Notes: generated by a model not told the origin, from the letters alone. 64,000 bases of DNA from Leishmania mexicana MHOM/GT/2001/U1103 (GCF_000234665.1 NC_018330.1:372001-436000); one strand, 5' to 3'. Shown: positions 23,101 to 32,246, numbered from the stretch's first letter. Made by a program: numbers and translations.

Positions 23101-23279
23101 AGGCCGGGTCTACGATCCCTGCAAGCCGTGTAACTGTCCGTCGTATAGAGTTCCGAAGCACGGGCTGGGTCGGTGCGTGCGTAGCCGCGGGTAGCGCTGC
23201 TGTGATGGCCGCCGCCGCTGACGGTTGGATGAGGGAGTGCGAAGCGCACACCCTCTGGGGAACCCTTTTCCTGGAGTAA
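14166..23279 (+). CDS. Giant multi-BRCT-domain protein, possible TopBP1/Rtt107-like scaffold
   Basis: A protein of 3037 residues (the open frame starts earlier at a TTG; the first ATG is 14166). Several regions show the BRCT pattern of a hydrophobic strand, a GG or GA turn, a second strand and a terminal helix with Trp. Approximate positions are 88-195 (ending IPVVLPKWV), 217-352 (PWLYGYAFSTTG to VPVVDYVKLF), 772-913 (ending PLKWL), 1166-1360 (YFCCVEGEY, YGGGRVEK, ending TMDYVLACV), 1517-1620 (LLGFRNAVEALGGHV, ending LVVLEWLAACV), 2382-2510 (ending GCWVVRPGFLECV) and 2634-2775 (FVLLSSLHAVNVF, LEAGGGC). The linkers are Ser/Thr/Pro/Ala-rich. BRCT arrays normally bind phosphoproteins in the DNA-damage and replication checkpoint. 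No kinase, ligase or polymerase domain is visible, so a scaffold role is inferred. The first pair is the clearest; the later domains are divergent. An ortholog of TopBP1/Dpb11 or Rtt107 is possible but not shown. Confidence 0.82.
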   Translation: MADRTQPLPSHTKVLAAVKPNLETRKNHQLGLHGPRRSNRDAEDRHGENRGAEEDAQTTREPQEHLHSHGEARAGGKPLSSSPSAAASAGLTCLVSFTGFRDEDEWRENEDKGHDAYGNPLAHAAGGDAAPCADSLSVCKQLVSALPGARVESKLTSSTTVLVARRGFTRKRLLAARQGIPVVLPKWVAMGCPALPASGGACGTSAAASASLHDLYAVPWLYGYAFSTTGLSRSEKAAIDSVCTAHGAVVEPSLTYKCDVLLTSTECVQALQRLLHSDREGDAAQRRLNQHLRHADVQRTDAGLMESSGAEMAAPGSRVGGPKAAWLTDKVRFALELDVPVVDYVKLFTMLRLDRLPPPTWTPGIEAVMHKSSSKARRPCHDDVEDGQRQFADALDSRDFDAIVNVCRVGAPAGGSSEWARILSVFTDRGDTSTAGCGLQSDGGAADDSKEDRTPPAPLDSIALRDNSMQSCSSCTDSASTVSDLDAWEELLSCALASSLDEQRTRRADAYRGFSSSTDVTKAADHLTGTTPTPTTAATTTTTVSPPLQAVLERLTVNTADVEDLANADAEEPSTLQVLLPDYYSATTGSGPLPRSSSQGRHARQEVLTATADATWGSAAVDPSPRWTTNALLHREPALPRRSSRTDEPVACGQRDEAEAAALRQHTAVPYAMHCSAERFPPQLPARDAVAISREAAPRYAAVMRPDDRVAALSQAIVDSGELLAATQDLVESCVAVGGLELASAQQLDACETRARGATAARQALPLLAMHPPYLTICVLGCTELELRKTARWCEQCRLLRSPVPTSATDIVLLGSRLLTKKRYTMRSAVDSGDDERGTKGDKKWGQPRPARHRSALSPSSFGANRHRCDHAGHGAALTIRYWEMDASVARALADVCGIPRSRMAPLKWLEDSASEAQKACEAAKLAAGSEAAQRGVAHALAVDSEGRYTDTCWTAATTPPETLVALLEEHLAAATESEESAALARRPLFHPLPPLSPDQLPDMADLKYYIRLRQAPATWASNLTPIAGQGLHDIAAGAASAGLESRAQVKRSEMHHSAHQALSNSAKLPASRSAPVEEDNSLAATTSLSAASVQASTASPAQQHRHEEKTSLSVADAQHSFNEALETAGRRFNQLIALFRVSGDGGEAHGSAGAAEVDREGRDRALAACYFCCVEGEYTRVDWAVVRGLIRYGGGRVEKRAAHDWQTLMQQQPSVAVTATSAEAQQDQQAQCFARALRRGVAYAKLRKKLRRVMENVEAAHQTSRQTPDEMPSGCNGAVGASADAEQANAAEVARLTAKLQLMSPLCQQAPVLCLLPHSFQRAPEASASPCKRLHALHRLPAVTMDYVLACVAVGYCLNPHSCFLFEMSIPSAPDMRLFHHQPEQRGGRSAPSQKAAARHTGTRLRLDVAGSIVPEGTGEEAGQRQRAGAVTAVSGCVGPAPAPPCRPVLSSWVLERRYSKTDSVGVCISVLWKLPTPPAAGDQRCWSRIDAASPPATTATIEPRLTPDASLLPLLRVLLLGFRNAVEALGGHVADTFSPSAVTHVVSVDVGGILSGTLGDAFTSDVVGKRDAVVGSSDGDRLFPYWPMESIESVARCAARDEVSLVVLEWLAACVEWGAFVDEAGYAPPADLLALVQAEKQKALFVSAQAARTAVHRRAAQAQRPPPPWRAPNHRRPSEHRDHVAAPSPANPEPSGALTAHATDMVPHLERHRKRMRIPPLGASESGAPHTPPHPGLLDYGSPPDRGDNETEAHNECRTPVMRRVSTATTTWCDSGVEPCTPPVRDAPPPGNVAQHRQQSLPPQPLSSPVPPPPCPQMLSSPHSASQSMSFRACSAGTPSAGDHGHHRQHRRRCSSSASQHNTRSLLEQQDAEAYVEHLGNLFNFFSPGSTPLPSSAHRWRERSIATHADPDADTPQRLRSTSSPSQCTQVLTPSKTEATLQVTAAETPGSTVGASHVLSTPRRRTLRGAAAATAAYTSSATKNPAPTSPDKQRRRTEELAIDTKSSVADLQRWRTLTGVVDGSRDAESAAPGAGAPPPPRSTLPNLLGGSTELSRGGTVEAKADDVSSATAISCEEADAKQRQPQGGDCTGSVWSAQTPDELAEGRGPKSIGMVAGTAQQHKAEKRSRAAGGQQGASHARVQVELEEPRHSGSSTFSWMHDVIPDSQQQRQDIAVVACADAELMNGDVLVPTTFIEATAEAYGQTAAGSGPCKDAATPLLAGDCEEAEHEDDTKGVSPAPDVIDTAPPPPVPRPTTSTGTTTSLEHKAVRHRLGSCSAPRRPSSPPYQSPPSTTMVGDVYGGANVAEEEPRSKAQCAHTDSNAQGLSPWSRHRPLSLSRRPSPLPAPATSPSHTEPAALGAGTAAAIGPRATLATSCTWECLRIYVLHDLPHREARMRRCEEALEALMRRRDGVEPRPHIGVGLRTAEPPVKAGDHCSSVDVAPDPSLPLWGPRPAPPLRFVARCEDADVLVTHQMSLRESVLVAVAAGCWVVRPGFLECVVAVLDGACCWSDKSSTTSLMRNPWPTLQLQPQRHQALATAAAAPMKVSAFCVARLRKALPTYEWTVEVLPRAPASGCLSESGSMLPLQRALVQQCRRQRQMREQAAGGSVESGDAGQPFADSPSRQRLFEGSSFVLLSSLHAVNVFPARGTRTAKAGVTDAESCDTSSRVRAIERILEAGGGCLCCSVQVGCPAADKGEKTSRITAITVTSPHVVPAAQQLLQCCVCAPSRRGQGHGPLRRGLANTAAPVVMDAALYHDLLWLVCYQVRRKPSETLYVLLDGHLLGTNADDYHASTAVYMSLAPHTAVTAGAAAAAGRSGEEADNAHLPTTSPLSEHDRISKKGRTEDVEAHDSTQPTAEPASEAATVAAGASAFPNTCTVAAWISSWLHPSSNDGSLSKAGDGPPPCRRGYAPAAAHAMRRHLCACCAAVSAVDDDVRVPGSASASYNVADVPFPVPTVQEVQQACADVGGGAKAGSTIPASRVTVRRIEFRSTGWVGACVAAGSAAVMAAAADGWMRECEAHTLWGTLFLE

Positions 23280-24070
23280 TGTTACTGCGAGAACTGCGGC
23301 GCGGCGCGCGCACCTCCCACATTTATCTTTTCGTGGCAGTGCCGTTTTCGCAAGAGCCTCAATGTGAGAGCACCACATACTCGCAGCATCCCTTCCCTCT
23401 TCCCGCGTCGAGGATCCGTTTGCCTGGCTCTCGGAGTGTTTGGGACGTGGGGCAATCTGCGCACCTGCACCGCCTGTGATGGCGGCGACGGATCAATGAA
23501 ACCCCGCACACGCTCGCTCTCTGGCACTTTCTGTCATCCTTTCGCTTCTTGCGAGCCGCAAACGCCATGTGCCAGTGGGCTGAGCGCTGCCACCGTTGTG
23601 TCTCCACACGCTCCCTCCTGCCTCTTGTCGCACAACGACGATGACCTTCCATCGCCCTTCTCTTCCCTCGCACACCCCCACCCCACCCCACCATCCCCTT
23701 CGCTGTGTCCACGCCAGCACACGCACATCTATCCCTTCCTAGCATCAGCACCGCCTCGCTTTTGTTTTCGTTTTTTTTCCGTGAAAGACCCCTCCCCCCC
23801 TCCCCTTCTCTGCCTGTCTTCCTCCCTCTCGGAACGCGGTGGAGTTGCAGCCAAGGGTATTCGTGGTCAGCAGTGCACGCGCACGCACGTTGCCTTCGCA
23901 TACGGGAGATACAAGGCTACCCGGCACGCACGGAGAGCTGTGCAGCTGACGTTCGGCGCCCCCTATCACACGCATTTTTAGATCCGGCCCTCCTCACCCG
24001 TTGTTTGCTTGCTCGTTGCCGTCGTTGTTCTCTCTCCACCAGTGTGCTGCGGATACCGTGCGCGCCCATC
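23280..24070. other. Spacer before the HSP70 gene
   Basis: No supported gene. The HSP70 frame stays open upstream to 23705, but there is no ATG in that extension. Pyrimidine tracts lie at about 23789-23830 and 24001-24040, so two alternative splice sites are possible. Confidence 0.6.
23789..23844 (+). promoter_or_regulatory. Candidate trans-splicing signal upstream of HSP70
   Basis: A long C/T tract ends at about 23830 and the first AG after it is at 23843-23844. This would give a leader of about 226 bases. A second, shorter tract with AG at 24041-24042 would give 28 bases. The choice needs spliced-leader read mapping. Confidence 0.4.
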
Positions 24071-25996
24071 ATGTCGTCTACCAACGCCATCGGCATTGAC
24101 CTGGGCACGACGTACTCGTGCGTCGGCGTCTTCAAGAACGACCAGGTGGAAATCATCGCGAACGACCAGGGTAACCGCACGACACCGTCGTACGTTGCCT
24201 TCACCGAGGCAGAGCGCCTGATCGGCGATGCCGCGAAGAACCAGGTGGCCATGAACCCGAGCAACACCGTGTTTGACGCGAAGCGCATGATCGGCCGCAA
24301 GTTCGACGATCCTGACCTTCAGTCGGACATGAAGCACTGGCCCTTCAAGGTGACCGTCAAGGATGGCAAGCCGGTCATCAACGTCGAGTACCAGGGTCAG
24401 TCCAAGACCTTCTTCCCAGAGGAGATCTCGGCTATGGTGCTGCAGAAGATGAAGGAGACGGCGGAGGCCTACCTCGGCACGACCGTCAAGGACGCCGTCG
24501 TCACCGTCCCGGCGTACTTCAACGACTCGCAGCGCCAGGCGACGAAAGACGCCGGCTCCATCGCTGGCCTCAACGTGCTGCGCATCATCAACGAGCCGAC
24601 CGCCGCTGCTATCGCGTACGGCATGGACCGCAAAGCAGAGAAGGGAGAGAAGAACGTGCTCATCTTCGACCTTGGCGGCGGCACGTTCGATGTGACGCTG
24701 CTGACGATCGAGTCCGGCGTGTTCGAGGTGAAGGCGACCGCGGGTGACACGCACCTTGGCGGCGAGGACTTTGACAACCGCCTCGTCGACTACTTCGCCA
24801 CTGAGCTCAAGATGCGCTGCGGCAAGGACTGCCGTGGCAACGCCCGCGCCACGCGCCGCCTGCGCACGGCGTGCGAGCGCGTGAAGCGCACGCTGTCCAG
24901 CTCCACGACGGCAAACATCGAGATTGACGCGCTGTACGAGGGCAACGACTTCTTCTCGAAGATCACGCGCGCGCGCTTCGAGGAGATGTGCCGCGATCAG
25001 TTTGAGAAGTGCCTGGAGCCGGTGAAGAAGGTGCTGGCAGATGCGGATATGAAACCGCAGGACGTGGACGACGTCGTCCTCGTCGGTGGATCGACCCGAA
25101 TCCCAAAGATCCAGCAGATTGTCTCACAGTTCTTCGGCGGCAAGGAGCTGAACCGCTCCATCAACCCCGATGAGGCTGTTGCGTACGGCGCAGCGGTGCA
25201 GGCGCACATTCTCGCCGGCGGTCATTCCTCCAAGACGGACGGGCTGCTGCTGCTCGACGTGACGCCGCTCTCGCTCGGTGTAGAGACAGCCGGCGGTGTC
25301 ATGTCCGTGCTCATCCCGCGCAACTCGACGATGCCAGTGCAAAAGACGCAGACGTACTCGAACAACGCCGATAATCAGCGTAACGTGGTGATCAAGGTGT
25401 ACGAAGGCGAGCGTCCGCTGGTCTCGCAGTGCCAGTGCCTCGGCACCTTCACGCTGACCGACATCCCACCCATGCCGCGCGGCAAGGCGCGCATCAACGT
25501 CACCTTCGACGTGAACACGGACGGCATCCTCATCGTGAGCGCCGTCGAGGAGTCGGGGGGCCGAAAGGAGGCCATCACGATCCAGAACGACACGGGCCGT
25601 CTGAGCAAGGAGCAGATCGAGCGCATGGTGCGGGAGGCCGAGAAGTTTGCCGAGGAGGACAGGATGAACAGCGAGCGCGTCGAGGCCCGTAACATGCTGG
25701 AAAACTACACCTTCTCCATGCGCGCCACCCTGGATGACCCGGATGTGCAGAATGGAATCACGCACGAGGACCGCCAGAAGATCCAGACCGCCGTCAACGC
25801 TGCCTCCAGCTGGCTCGAGAGCAACCGGGAAGCGACCAAGGAGGCGTACATGGAGCAGACGAAGCTGATCGAGGGCATCGCGCACCCGATCTTGTCGGAG
25901 TTCTACAAAAAGCGTGTCATGGAGGCTCCACCAAGCGCCGGCCCGAAGGACGGTGCCGACACAGATGAGGTGCCCCACGCCGAAGACGTTGACTAA
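24071..25996 (+). CDS. HSP70.4: Atypical cytosolic-type HSP70 chaperone (HSP70.4-like)
   Basis: A 641-residue ATP-dependent chaperone. All three HSP70 signatures are present: [16 protein letters not shown] near residue 6, [15 protein letters not shown] near 198, and [17 protein letters not shown] near 335. The linker [12 protein letters not shown] and the substrate-binding domain follow. The start at 24071 is the first ATG in a frame open further upstream, and it places the nucleotide-binding domain at the usual distance from the N-terminus; no signal peptide or mitochondrial presequence is seen. The C-terminal lid ends in HAEDVD rather than the EEVD of cytosolic HSP70, and there are no GGMP repeats. 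From family knowledge this matches the kinetoplastid HSP70.4 class, not the canonical tandem-array HSP70 or the ER and mitochondrial forms; the symbol is given on that basis and should be confirmed. Single copy in the window, flanked at a distance by two J-protein genes. Confidence 0.95.
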   Translation: MSSTNAIGIDLGTTYSCVGVFKNDQVEIIANDQGNRTTPSYVAFTEAERLIGDAAKNQVAMNPSNTVFDAKRMIGRKFDDPDLQSDMKHWPFKVTVKDGKPVINVEYQGQSKTFFPEEISAMVLQKMKETAEAYLGTTVKDAVVTVPAYFNDSQRQATKDAGSIAGLNVLRIINEPTAAAIAYGMDRKAEKGEKNVLIFDLGGGTFDVTLLTIESGVFEVKATAGDTHLGGEDFDNRLVDYFATELKMRCGKDCRGNARATRRLRTACERVKRTLSSSTTANIEIDALYEGNDFFSKITRARFEEMCRDQFEKCLEPVKKVLADADMKPQDVDDVVLVGGSTRIPKIQQIVSQFFGGKELNRSINPDEAVAYGAAVQAHILAGGHSSKTDGLLLLDVTPLSLGVETAGGVMSVLIPRNSTMPVQKTQTYSNNADNQRNVVIKVYEGERPLVSQCQCLGTFTLTDIPPMPRGKARINVTFDVNTDGILIVSAVEESGGRKEAITIQNDTGRLSKEQIERMVREAEKFAEEDRMNSERVEARNMLENYTFSMRATLDDPDVQNGITHEDRQKIQTAVNAASSWLESNREATKEAYMEQTKLIEGIAHPILSEFYKKRVMEAPPSAGPKDGADTDEVPHAEDVD

Positions 25997-28343
25997 GGTG
26001 GCTAGATAGCACTGCACACGGCTGGGTCGAACGGAGAGAGGGCAGAGCGAAGTGAATCGAGGAGAGGTTTGGGTTGGGTCCATGTGTGTGTGTGAGAGAG
26101 AGCTCTGTCGGTGAGCGCCCCCCTCTCCTCCTTTCCCGATATCCCTTCCGCTCTCCCTATCACCTCTGCACCTCCATCGCGGCACGTGCCCTCTTATTCT
26201 ATTAAAGTTCACCCTTCACTCTCCGCCCACCGTGATACAACACACACACGGGTATGGTACCACGTGCGTGTGCGTGGGTGTGCGTGTGTGTGTCACGGTG
26301 CATGTTTTAATATGTTGTTGCTTTTCGCTCGTTGCTGTTTTCTGTCCGTCTGGCTGTCCCACCCACCCACCCACCCATGACCACCACCACCCCTCCCCCA
26401 TACGCACAACGCACATCCTATATCTTCGCGACGGTGCTGTGCGTGAAGTCATGATGCGCTGCGCGTCTGTCGGCTGTGTGGACAACTCGGGAAAGCGAGC
26501 AATGTTCGAGTCGTCGCTGCTCGCCCATCATCATCCTCCTCTCCTTTTTCCACGTCTCCGCCAGCCGAGGACAAGCGACGATGGTGTGCAGGGTAAGCGA
26601 GAGCAGAAATGAAAAACAGTGAAGCAAGGAAAAGTGGTCATCGCAAGGTCGTCGGGCGATTTGTTTGTAACGCTGACGCTGGTGACGGCCTCGAACACGG
26701 CCACGGTGTGTGTGTGTGCCTCGAAAGGCCTGCATGTATGTAGTTGCAGTTGTGGTCTTCCTCTGATGGGGGAAGGAAGGGGGGCTTCACCGATGGTTGC
26801 TCGTGCCGCTCTGACACCACCGACGGCATCGTAAGTGTTCCTATAGAGAGACCGAGAGTAGTGCTGGGAGGCGGATACACGTGGAAAATAGAGAAAAGAT
26901 GCTGCGAAACGAGAAAAGTACGGGCGCGGGCACCGTGAATACCGGCGCACGCGCCAGGTTTCAGAGGTGATACGGAGGGGGGGGACGATACCGTCAAGGG
27001 CGAAGGGCAGAGCCCCTTGAGAGAGAAAGTGAGTCGAGTTCGTCGTTCCGTCTTCCTCCCCCGCACGCACGCCTCCTCCCCTCACCTTCAGCGATGGTCA
27101 TTATCGAAGAGCAGCCTCCAGTGCGCCTCCTCTCTAGTAGCTGACGAATGCGCCGACTCGCGGGTCTGGACTCCGGCGTCCTAGCTGAGCGTTGAGAGGG
27201 GAAGGAAAACGGCAGCTTTGCGTCCCCTCCCTCTCCCCCTTGATACACACAAACACGCTTGGACGTCCCCCGTTTCCAGTGGCAGTGCCGTCCAGTTGTA
27301 GCCGATCTCCGGGACATGCATCGCGAAGTGATGAAGGTCATCACCCCTCCACTGTCGCTCCTCTTTCCCACCCCCACCAACTCCCTCTCGCTTTGCCTTC
27401 AGCTGTTGTTATTTTTCCGGCTCTCCGCACGTATGTCCCTGCTCGCAACCGCACGCGCCAACGCTTATGTGTACGTCGATGGCGGGGTGGCTGCATTCTA
27501 TGGCTCACATCACCTCCGCCCTCCCCCTTTCACACTGTCCTACCCTTCCCCACCCTTATCCCTCCCAGGCCGTGCAAGCCTAACGGTCTACCTTCACTTG
27601 TCTCTCCCTCGCCCCCCCCTTCGTCCTTTACGTTCGATGCGCGAGCGCGGGGCTCACTGTGCATCGCATCGTTGCATTGCTCGCATCGTTTTGCGCTCCT
27701 CACGCCCGGCAACATGGCGACCATTGTGGGCCCCAGCAAGACACACACACACGCGCAGCACCACTCCCCTCCGCGCGCCGCGCGCGTAAGTGCGCACTGC
27801 CCAGCACACCCTTGTGCGAGTCAACTGCTTCGCTACTAAAGAGTACCAGACAAAAATGAATTTTTTCGCAGACATGGGGCAAGTACCGCTCATTCTAGGC
27901 GCGTCGGCTCTGTGCCGATGTCTCCGTGCTCCGTCGGCTCTGCATCGATGTTGGTGTCTGTGTGTCGTCACCCGCACGTGCGTATGGTGCTGGCATCTCG
28001 CTCTTCCTACCTCGCTTTCTCTGCCGGTGCTCCTTTCTCTCTCTGCGCTCGATGTCTTCCCGATCACTCACCCCCTCCCCACGCCCTTCCTCCTGCAGCA
28101 CCGCAGTCAAGTCTGGGAGTGCTTGCGTGTCACTGAAATCACGGCTGCACCTCTCGCCTCCACTTTTCTTGGAAGTTCTCCTTCGCTCATCTCTCTGCCC
28201 TCTCCCTCTTCGTGTTCCTTCACGGGAGAGAGGGGGAGAGGCGGGCATCGCCAGCAGCTGTTCTGCAGCGCCACAATCACCTTTATACACACGCACACAC
28301 ACGAAACAACGACAGAGACAGCTCCGCACGCGAATCAAGAGCC
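25997..28343. other. 2.3 kb spacer between HSP70 and NOL10
   Basis: No supported gene; the longer open frames are Pro/Ser/His-rich and lack coding periodicity. It contains GT runs (about 26271-26295), an ACCC repeat (about 26359-26378), a (GT)n at about 26708-26720 and several C/T tracts. The first part is presumably the 3' UTR of HSP70; a degenerate retroposon (SIDER-type) could be hidden here but I cannot show one. Confidence 0.55.
28175..28228 (+). promoter_or_regulatory. Candidate trans-splicing signal upstream of NOL10
   Basis: A long pyrimidine stretch (TTCTCCTTCGCTC...) is followed by the first AG at 28227-28228, about 115 bases upstream of the ATG at 28344. Confidence 0.45.
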
Positions 28344-30431
28344 ATGCAGGTCTCTCTTCACAACACGGTAAAGACGTACAACCTCACGGCTGGCAAGTCG
28401 CTGCCGGAGTGGCTCAGTGAGCGTCACAAGAACAAGCGGGCGTCGGCCGGGCAGGAGAACCGCGTGGAGCTGCTGCACGACCTCGAGTTCCCGCACTGCG
28501 CGCGCTGCATCTTCCGGTGCGCCAATGGAACGCATCTCTTCGCCGCCGGTGACTACCCGTACCGGCTCAAGTGTTTCGACGTGAATGACCTTAGCATGAA
28601 GTTCAGCTTCAACGCGGACATGAACATTCTCTCTGGTGTGTGCCTCTCACCGGACTACCGAAAGTTTGCACTGCGCGGAGAAGGGCGGCAGATCACCATT
28701 CACCACAGCTCAGCGATCGTAGACAGGGTTCGCGTGCCACATCTCCAGCGCTCCCTCGCGTACAACCAGTTCCAGGCAGATCTCTTGTCTGCTGGCGTCT
28801 CACCGGAGGTCTACCGTATCAACCTTGAAACCGGCGCATTTGTGGAGAGCTATCAGACGAGCAGCGCAGACGGCGTGAATCATGTGGAGGTGTTCGGGCG
28901 GCACGGCCCGGTGAGCGGTGTTGTGCTGACGGCTGGATGCGACGGCGCGATCGAGGCCTGGGATAGTCGTGTCGGCGCGGCTGTGGCTCGCGTGCAGGTG
29001 GCCGGAAGCGGCAGCAGCTCCGGCATCGATGAGGAGTGCGAGGTTCGGCACATCGCCACGGAAGAAAGCGGCGGCCTCCTCTTCACCTGCGGCCTTGAGA
29101 GCGGCGAGATACTGCTGTACGATGTCCGCCTGCAGAAGCCGCTTCTCGTGAAGGACCACATGAACAGTCTGCCCATTGTGAAGACATACTTCTTCAATGG
29201 CAAGAGCACCGCCACTGGCGAGGCCAGCTTCGTCCTCTCAGCTGACACGCGCTCGCTGAAGGTGTGGAACAAGCACGACGGCAGCAACTTCACGACAATC
29301 GACGCCCCGGCGGACATCACGGACTTCACCCTCTTCAAGAGTCAGCACAACATGGTGGCGCCGTACGAGAGCGACGACAGCGGTGTGGTCGCTATCTGCT
29401 GCGACGTGCCGCGGGTGCAGGTGCACTTTGTCCCGCAACTCGGCGCCGCCCCGCGCTGGGCCTCCTTCCTGGAAGTGATGACGGAGGAGCTGGGGGAGAA
29501 GGAGACGACGACGGTGTACGACGACTTCACGTTCATTTCTAAGGAGGAGATGGACACGCTGGGCATCGCCGCCGAGGACCTTGCAGGTGGCAAGGTGCGT
29601 CCTGTCATGCACGGTGCCTTTATCGAGAACGGCCTGTACCGCGAGCTGCGCGCCGTGGTGGACCCCACCGCCTTCAACAACTATGTCGCCTCAAAGGCGA
29701 AGGAGCGGCAGTCAAAGCGGTGGTCGGACCGCATTAGCCGCTTCCACCGAACCACGGAGAACGACGAGGACGCGCAGGCTGGCGGTGGTGCCGCAGCGGG
29801 AGCGAAGCGCAACTCCGCACTGGCGACGGCGAAGGCGGATCCGCGATTTGCGCGCGCCTTTGACCGCGCAGCGGGCGGCGCTGCCTCCTCCTTCGCGCTT
29901 GACCGGCGCAATCCCGAGTATGCGAAGCTGCTCCAGACGATCGACGAGCGGCGCGCCAAAGCCTCCGCACGTCGGGAGCGCTACGAGGAGGAGATGTTCT
30001 CCGTCGTCCCCGACGTCGGCGGGGAGGTCGATGCAGACAGCTATGAGAACGGCGGTGATCGCGCTGCGCTCCGAGCTGTTCAGCGAGAAAGCGGTAAGAG
30101 CAGCACCACGGCTGCTGCTGCAGAAATGGATGAGGACGAGGACGCACGCCACCATCTGCGTGGAGTGCAGAGCAGTGGCCGAGCGAAGCGCCGCGCTCCG
30201 CCGCAGCAGAAGGCAGTCGTCAGTGCGAAGACGTCCGAGCGGGACTCTGCAAAGTTCGCCAAAGGCGCCGGCGCTTCAGCGGGGAAGCAGGTGACGATGT
30301 TCGAGACGTCAGGGAAGAACACCGACGTTTTCCTGCGCAACGACAAGCAGGTGCACGCCATTCGAAAGAAGTCCCGCGCTGAGAAGCTGACCCTTGGCGA
30401 GCGTCTGAAGCTGGCTGCCTCAGCGAGGTAG
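28344..30431 (+). CDS. NOL10: NOL10/Enp2 nucleolar WD-repeat ribosome biogenesis protein
   Basis: A 695-residue protein, close to the usual length of the family (about 690-710). The N-terminus MQVSLHNTVKTYNLTAGKS followed by LPEWLSERHK is the hallmark of NOL10/Enp2. A seven-bladed WD-type propeller follows (about residues 40-390), with family-like stretches such as PEVYRINLETG and AIEAWDSRVG. A NUC153-like motif, ADPRFARAFDRA, then FALDRRNPEYAKLL, lies at about 498-540 and confirms the assignment. The tail is charged and Lys/Arg/Ala-rich, as expected for a nucleolar protein. In yeast, Enp2 is part of the 90S pre-ribosome needed for 18S rRNA processing. The ATG at 28344 matches the family N-terminus exactly; an upstream open extension to 28212 is not used. 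Another small-subunit processome protein (Utp5-like) is at 53080-56673. Confidence 0.95.
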   Translation: MQVSLHNTVKTYNLTAGKSLPEWLSERHKNKRASAGQENRVELLHDLEFPHCARCIFRCANGTHLFAAGDYPYRLKCFDVNDLSMKFSFNADMNILSGVCLSPDYRKFALRGEGRQITIHHSSAIVDRVRVPHLQRSLAYNQFQADLLSAGVSPEVYRINLETGAFVESYQTSSADGVNHVEVFGRHGPVSGVVLTAGCDGAIEAWDSRVGAAVARVQVAGSGSSSGIDEECEVRHIATEESGGLLFTCGLESGEILLYDVRLQKPLLVKDHMNSLPIVKTYFFNGKSTATGEASFVLSADTRSLKVWNKHDGSNFTTIDAPADITDFTLFKSQHNMVAPYESDDSGVVAICCDVPRVQVHFVPQLGAAPRWASFLEVMTEELGEKETTTVYDDFTFISKEEMDTLGIAAEDLAGGKVRPVMHGAFIENGLYRELRAVVDPTAFNNYVASKAKERQSKRWSDRISRFHRTTENDEDAQAGGGAAAGAKRNSALATAKADPRFARAFDRAAGGAASSFALDRRNPEYAKLLQTIDERRAKASARRERYEEEMFSVVPDVGGEVDADSYENGGDRAALRAVQRESGKSSTTAAAAEMDEDEDARHHLRGVQSSGRAKRRAPPQQKAVVSAKTSERDSAKFAKGAGASAGKQVTMFETSGKNTDVFLRNDKQVHAIRKKSRAEKLTLGERLKLAASAR

Positions 30432-31346
30432 TGTCCCTTCGGGAGGTTTGTGTGCGTGTGTGTGGGTGTGGGTGTGGGTGTGTCTTCACGCATGCCTGTA
30501 CGGGGTACAGGTGGTGTGCCGCCGGTGTGGCGCTATGTTCTCCAGTGTTCGTTTTGCTGTTTGCCTCGACTGCGTCTAACTAACCGATCGCTTAATCTAG
30601 TGCATCACTGTCCATTCCTTCCCGTCCCTCGCTCGCTCTCTCTTCGTGCGTCGTCATGGCAAGCGAGGTCGGGAGGACGGGGGGAGAGAAGTACCCAGAA
30701 TGAGTAGCGAGTGTCGACGGATGCAGTGTTTGTTCTTGTGTACGTGTGTGTGGGTGGGTCGGCACGGCCTGTAATCGTTAAGCTCTACCGATGCGAACAG
30801 AACCCCCACACAGAACACGGGATGAGAGAGGAACGCATCCCAAAAGCCTTCGCGCTTTTTCTTTCTTGTTCCCCCCCCCCGTGCTTTCAAATTGCGCAAA
30901 GCCCGCCGGGGCAGGCTGACCCTCCTCCCGAAGACGACGACTGGATCTCCCCCGCATGCGCTGAAGGTCATCTTCAGCTTCTACCAGAGATGGAGGCGGT
31001 GAGCAGAAGATGGTCGAGCCTCACGCACAGCAAGTACTGAGCTTAATGAGCGTATGTCTGTGGGGGGAGGGGAGGGGGGCGTTTGCTTCCGCCTGCCATG
31101 GTGGTGGCGAGGTAAAGTGAGGAGGGAGGGCATAAGGGGATGTGTGCCAGCCACTCGCGGCAAAGTTCCCCATCCTCCCTCCCCCCTTCTCCAGCCGAGG
31201 CAAACACAGTGCCGCTGCGGTGCGCGCATGAGGAAATCACTTGCTCTCTTTCTCTCTCGCCCTCTGACTCTCTCCCTCATCGATTTCGTTGCCGCCCCCC
31301 TCCCCCACCCACAAACACACACACACGCACACGCACATACATACGT

Positions 31347-31360
31347 ACGCACGCGTGCGT
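31347..31360. repeat. Perfect 14-base palindrome
   Basis: ACGCACGCGTGCGT is its own reverse complement and sits inside a longer, imperfectly symmetrical CA/GT-rich stretch (31340-31368). It may be chance in a microsatellite-rich spacer. Confidence 0.8.
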
Positions 31361-32224
31361 GTACGTTAGTCTCATAGGAGCCAAAAGATACACAGAAACG
31401 CAGCACGGGAGCGTCACACACGGCCTCAGGAGCGAAGCGCATTGCTTACCCGCACCGCACACACCCTCCTTGTTCCCCTCTTCTGCCCGCTGCGAGCGAA
31501 GAGCGAACCAGAAAGCGCAAAAGTGGGATACGAGGCCGGCACACACGCACGCTCGCAGCACCGGATACGGCGCCGACTCTCGATTGACACGCACGGTGCA
31601 TGCGCACACAGCTGCCCTTTCTCGCTCGCTATCTCTCCAACTCCAACTCAGCCTCTAACAGCGAAAAAAAAAACAAAGAAGGTTCAACAGCGCACTCTTT
31701 CTGTGCATATCTCTACCCCTCCCCCTACCCCCTCCCGACGCAGCACCGACACCCGAGACGCGTGTACTGCTGCTGACCAGCTACGCTATTTCTTCACTTG
31801 CCCGTTGAGCATCTCATTCTGGGCCCCTCCCCCACCCCCATCCCAGCCCATCCGTGCACGACACGCACAAAACGGGCACATGCGCCCGCACATCACCATC
31901 ATCATACTCGCATTCACATATATATAAATATTCGCGATCACAGAGCTCAACTCGAAGCCCCTTCTCTTGTGTGTCTGTGCGTGCCTGTGTATGCGTATGT
32001 GTGTGGGTGTGTGTGTGTGTTGGAGCTCAATACAACCAAATAGAGTGCCTTTACCTGTTGCCACCACCACCAACTCTTCTTCCCTTCACCCATTCATTTC
32101 TCCCTCACCCCCTCTTTGCCTTTGTTTTCATTTTCACCCGTTGCCCGTGGGACGCCTCTTTGATTTCTCCTGTGCCTTGCTTTGCCTCGTCCTCGCCGCA
32201 TCTCCTTCCCACGACACATCGACA

Positions 32225-32246
32225 CGCACGCACGCACGCACGCACG
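32225..32246 (+). repeat. (CGCA)n tetranucleotide repeat, left arm of an inverted pair
   Basis: Five to six CGCA units. The reverse complement repeat lies about 85 bases downstream at 32330-32351. Confidence 0.9.

Noticed and set aside
25124..26212. 362-codon minus-strand frame overlapping HSP70
   Set aside because: It is a mirror of the HSP70 codon bias (high GC3) on the opposite strand, a common artefact in GC-rich genomes.
27192..27839. 215-codon frame in the HSP70-NOL10 spacer
   Set aside because: Low-complexity Pro/Ser/His sequence, with no ATG support and no domain.
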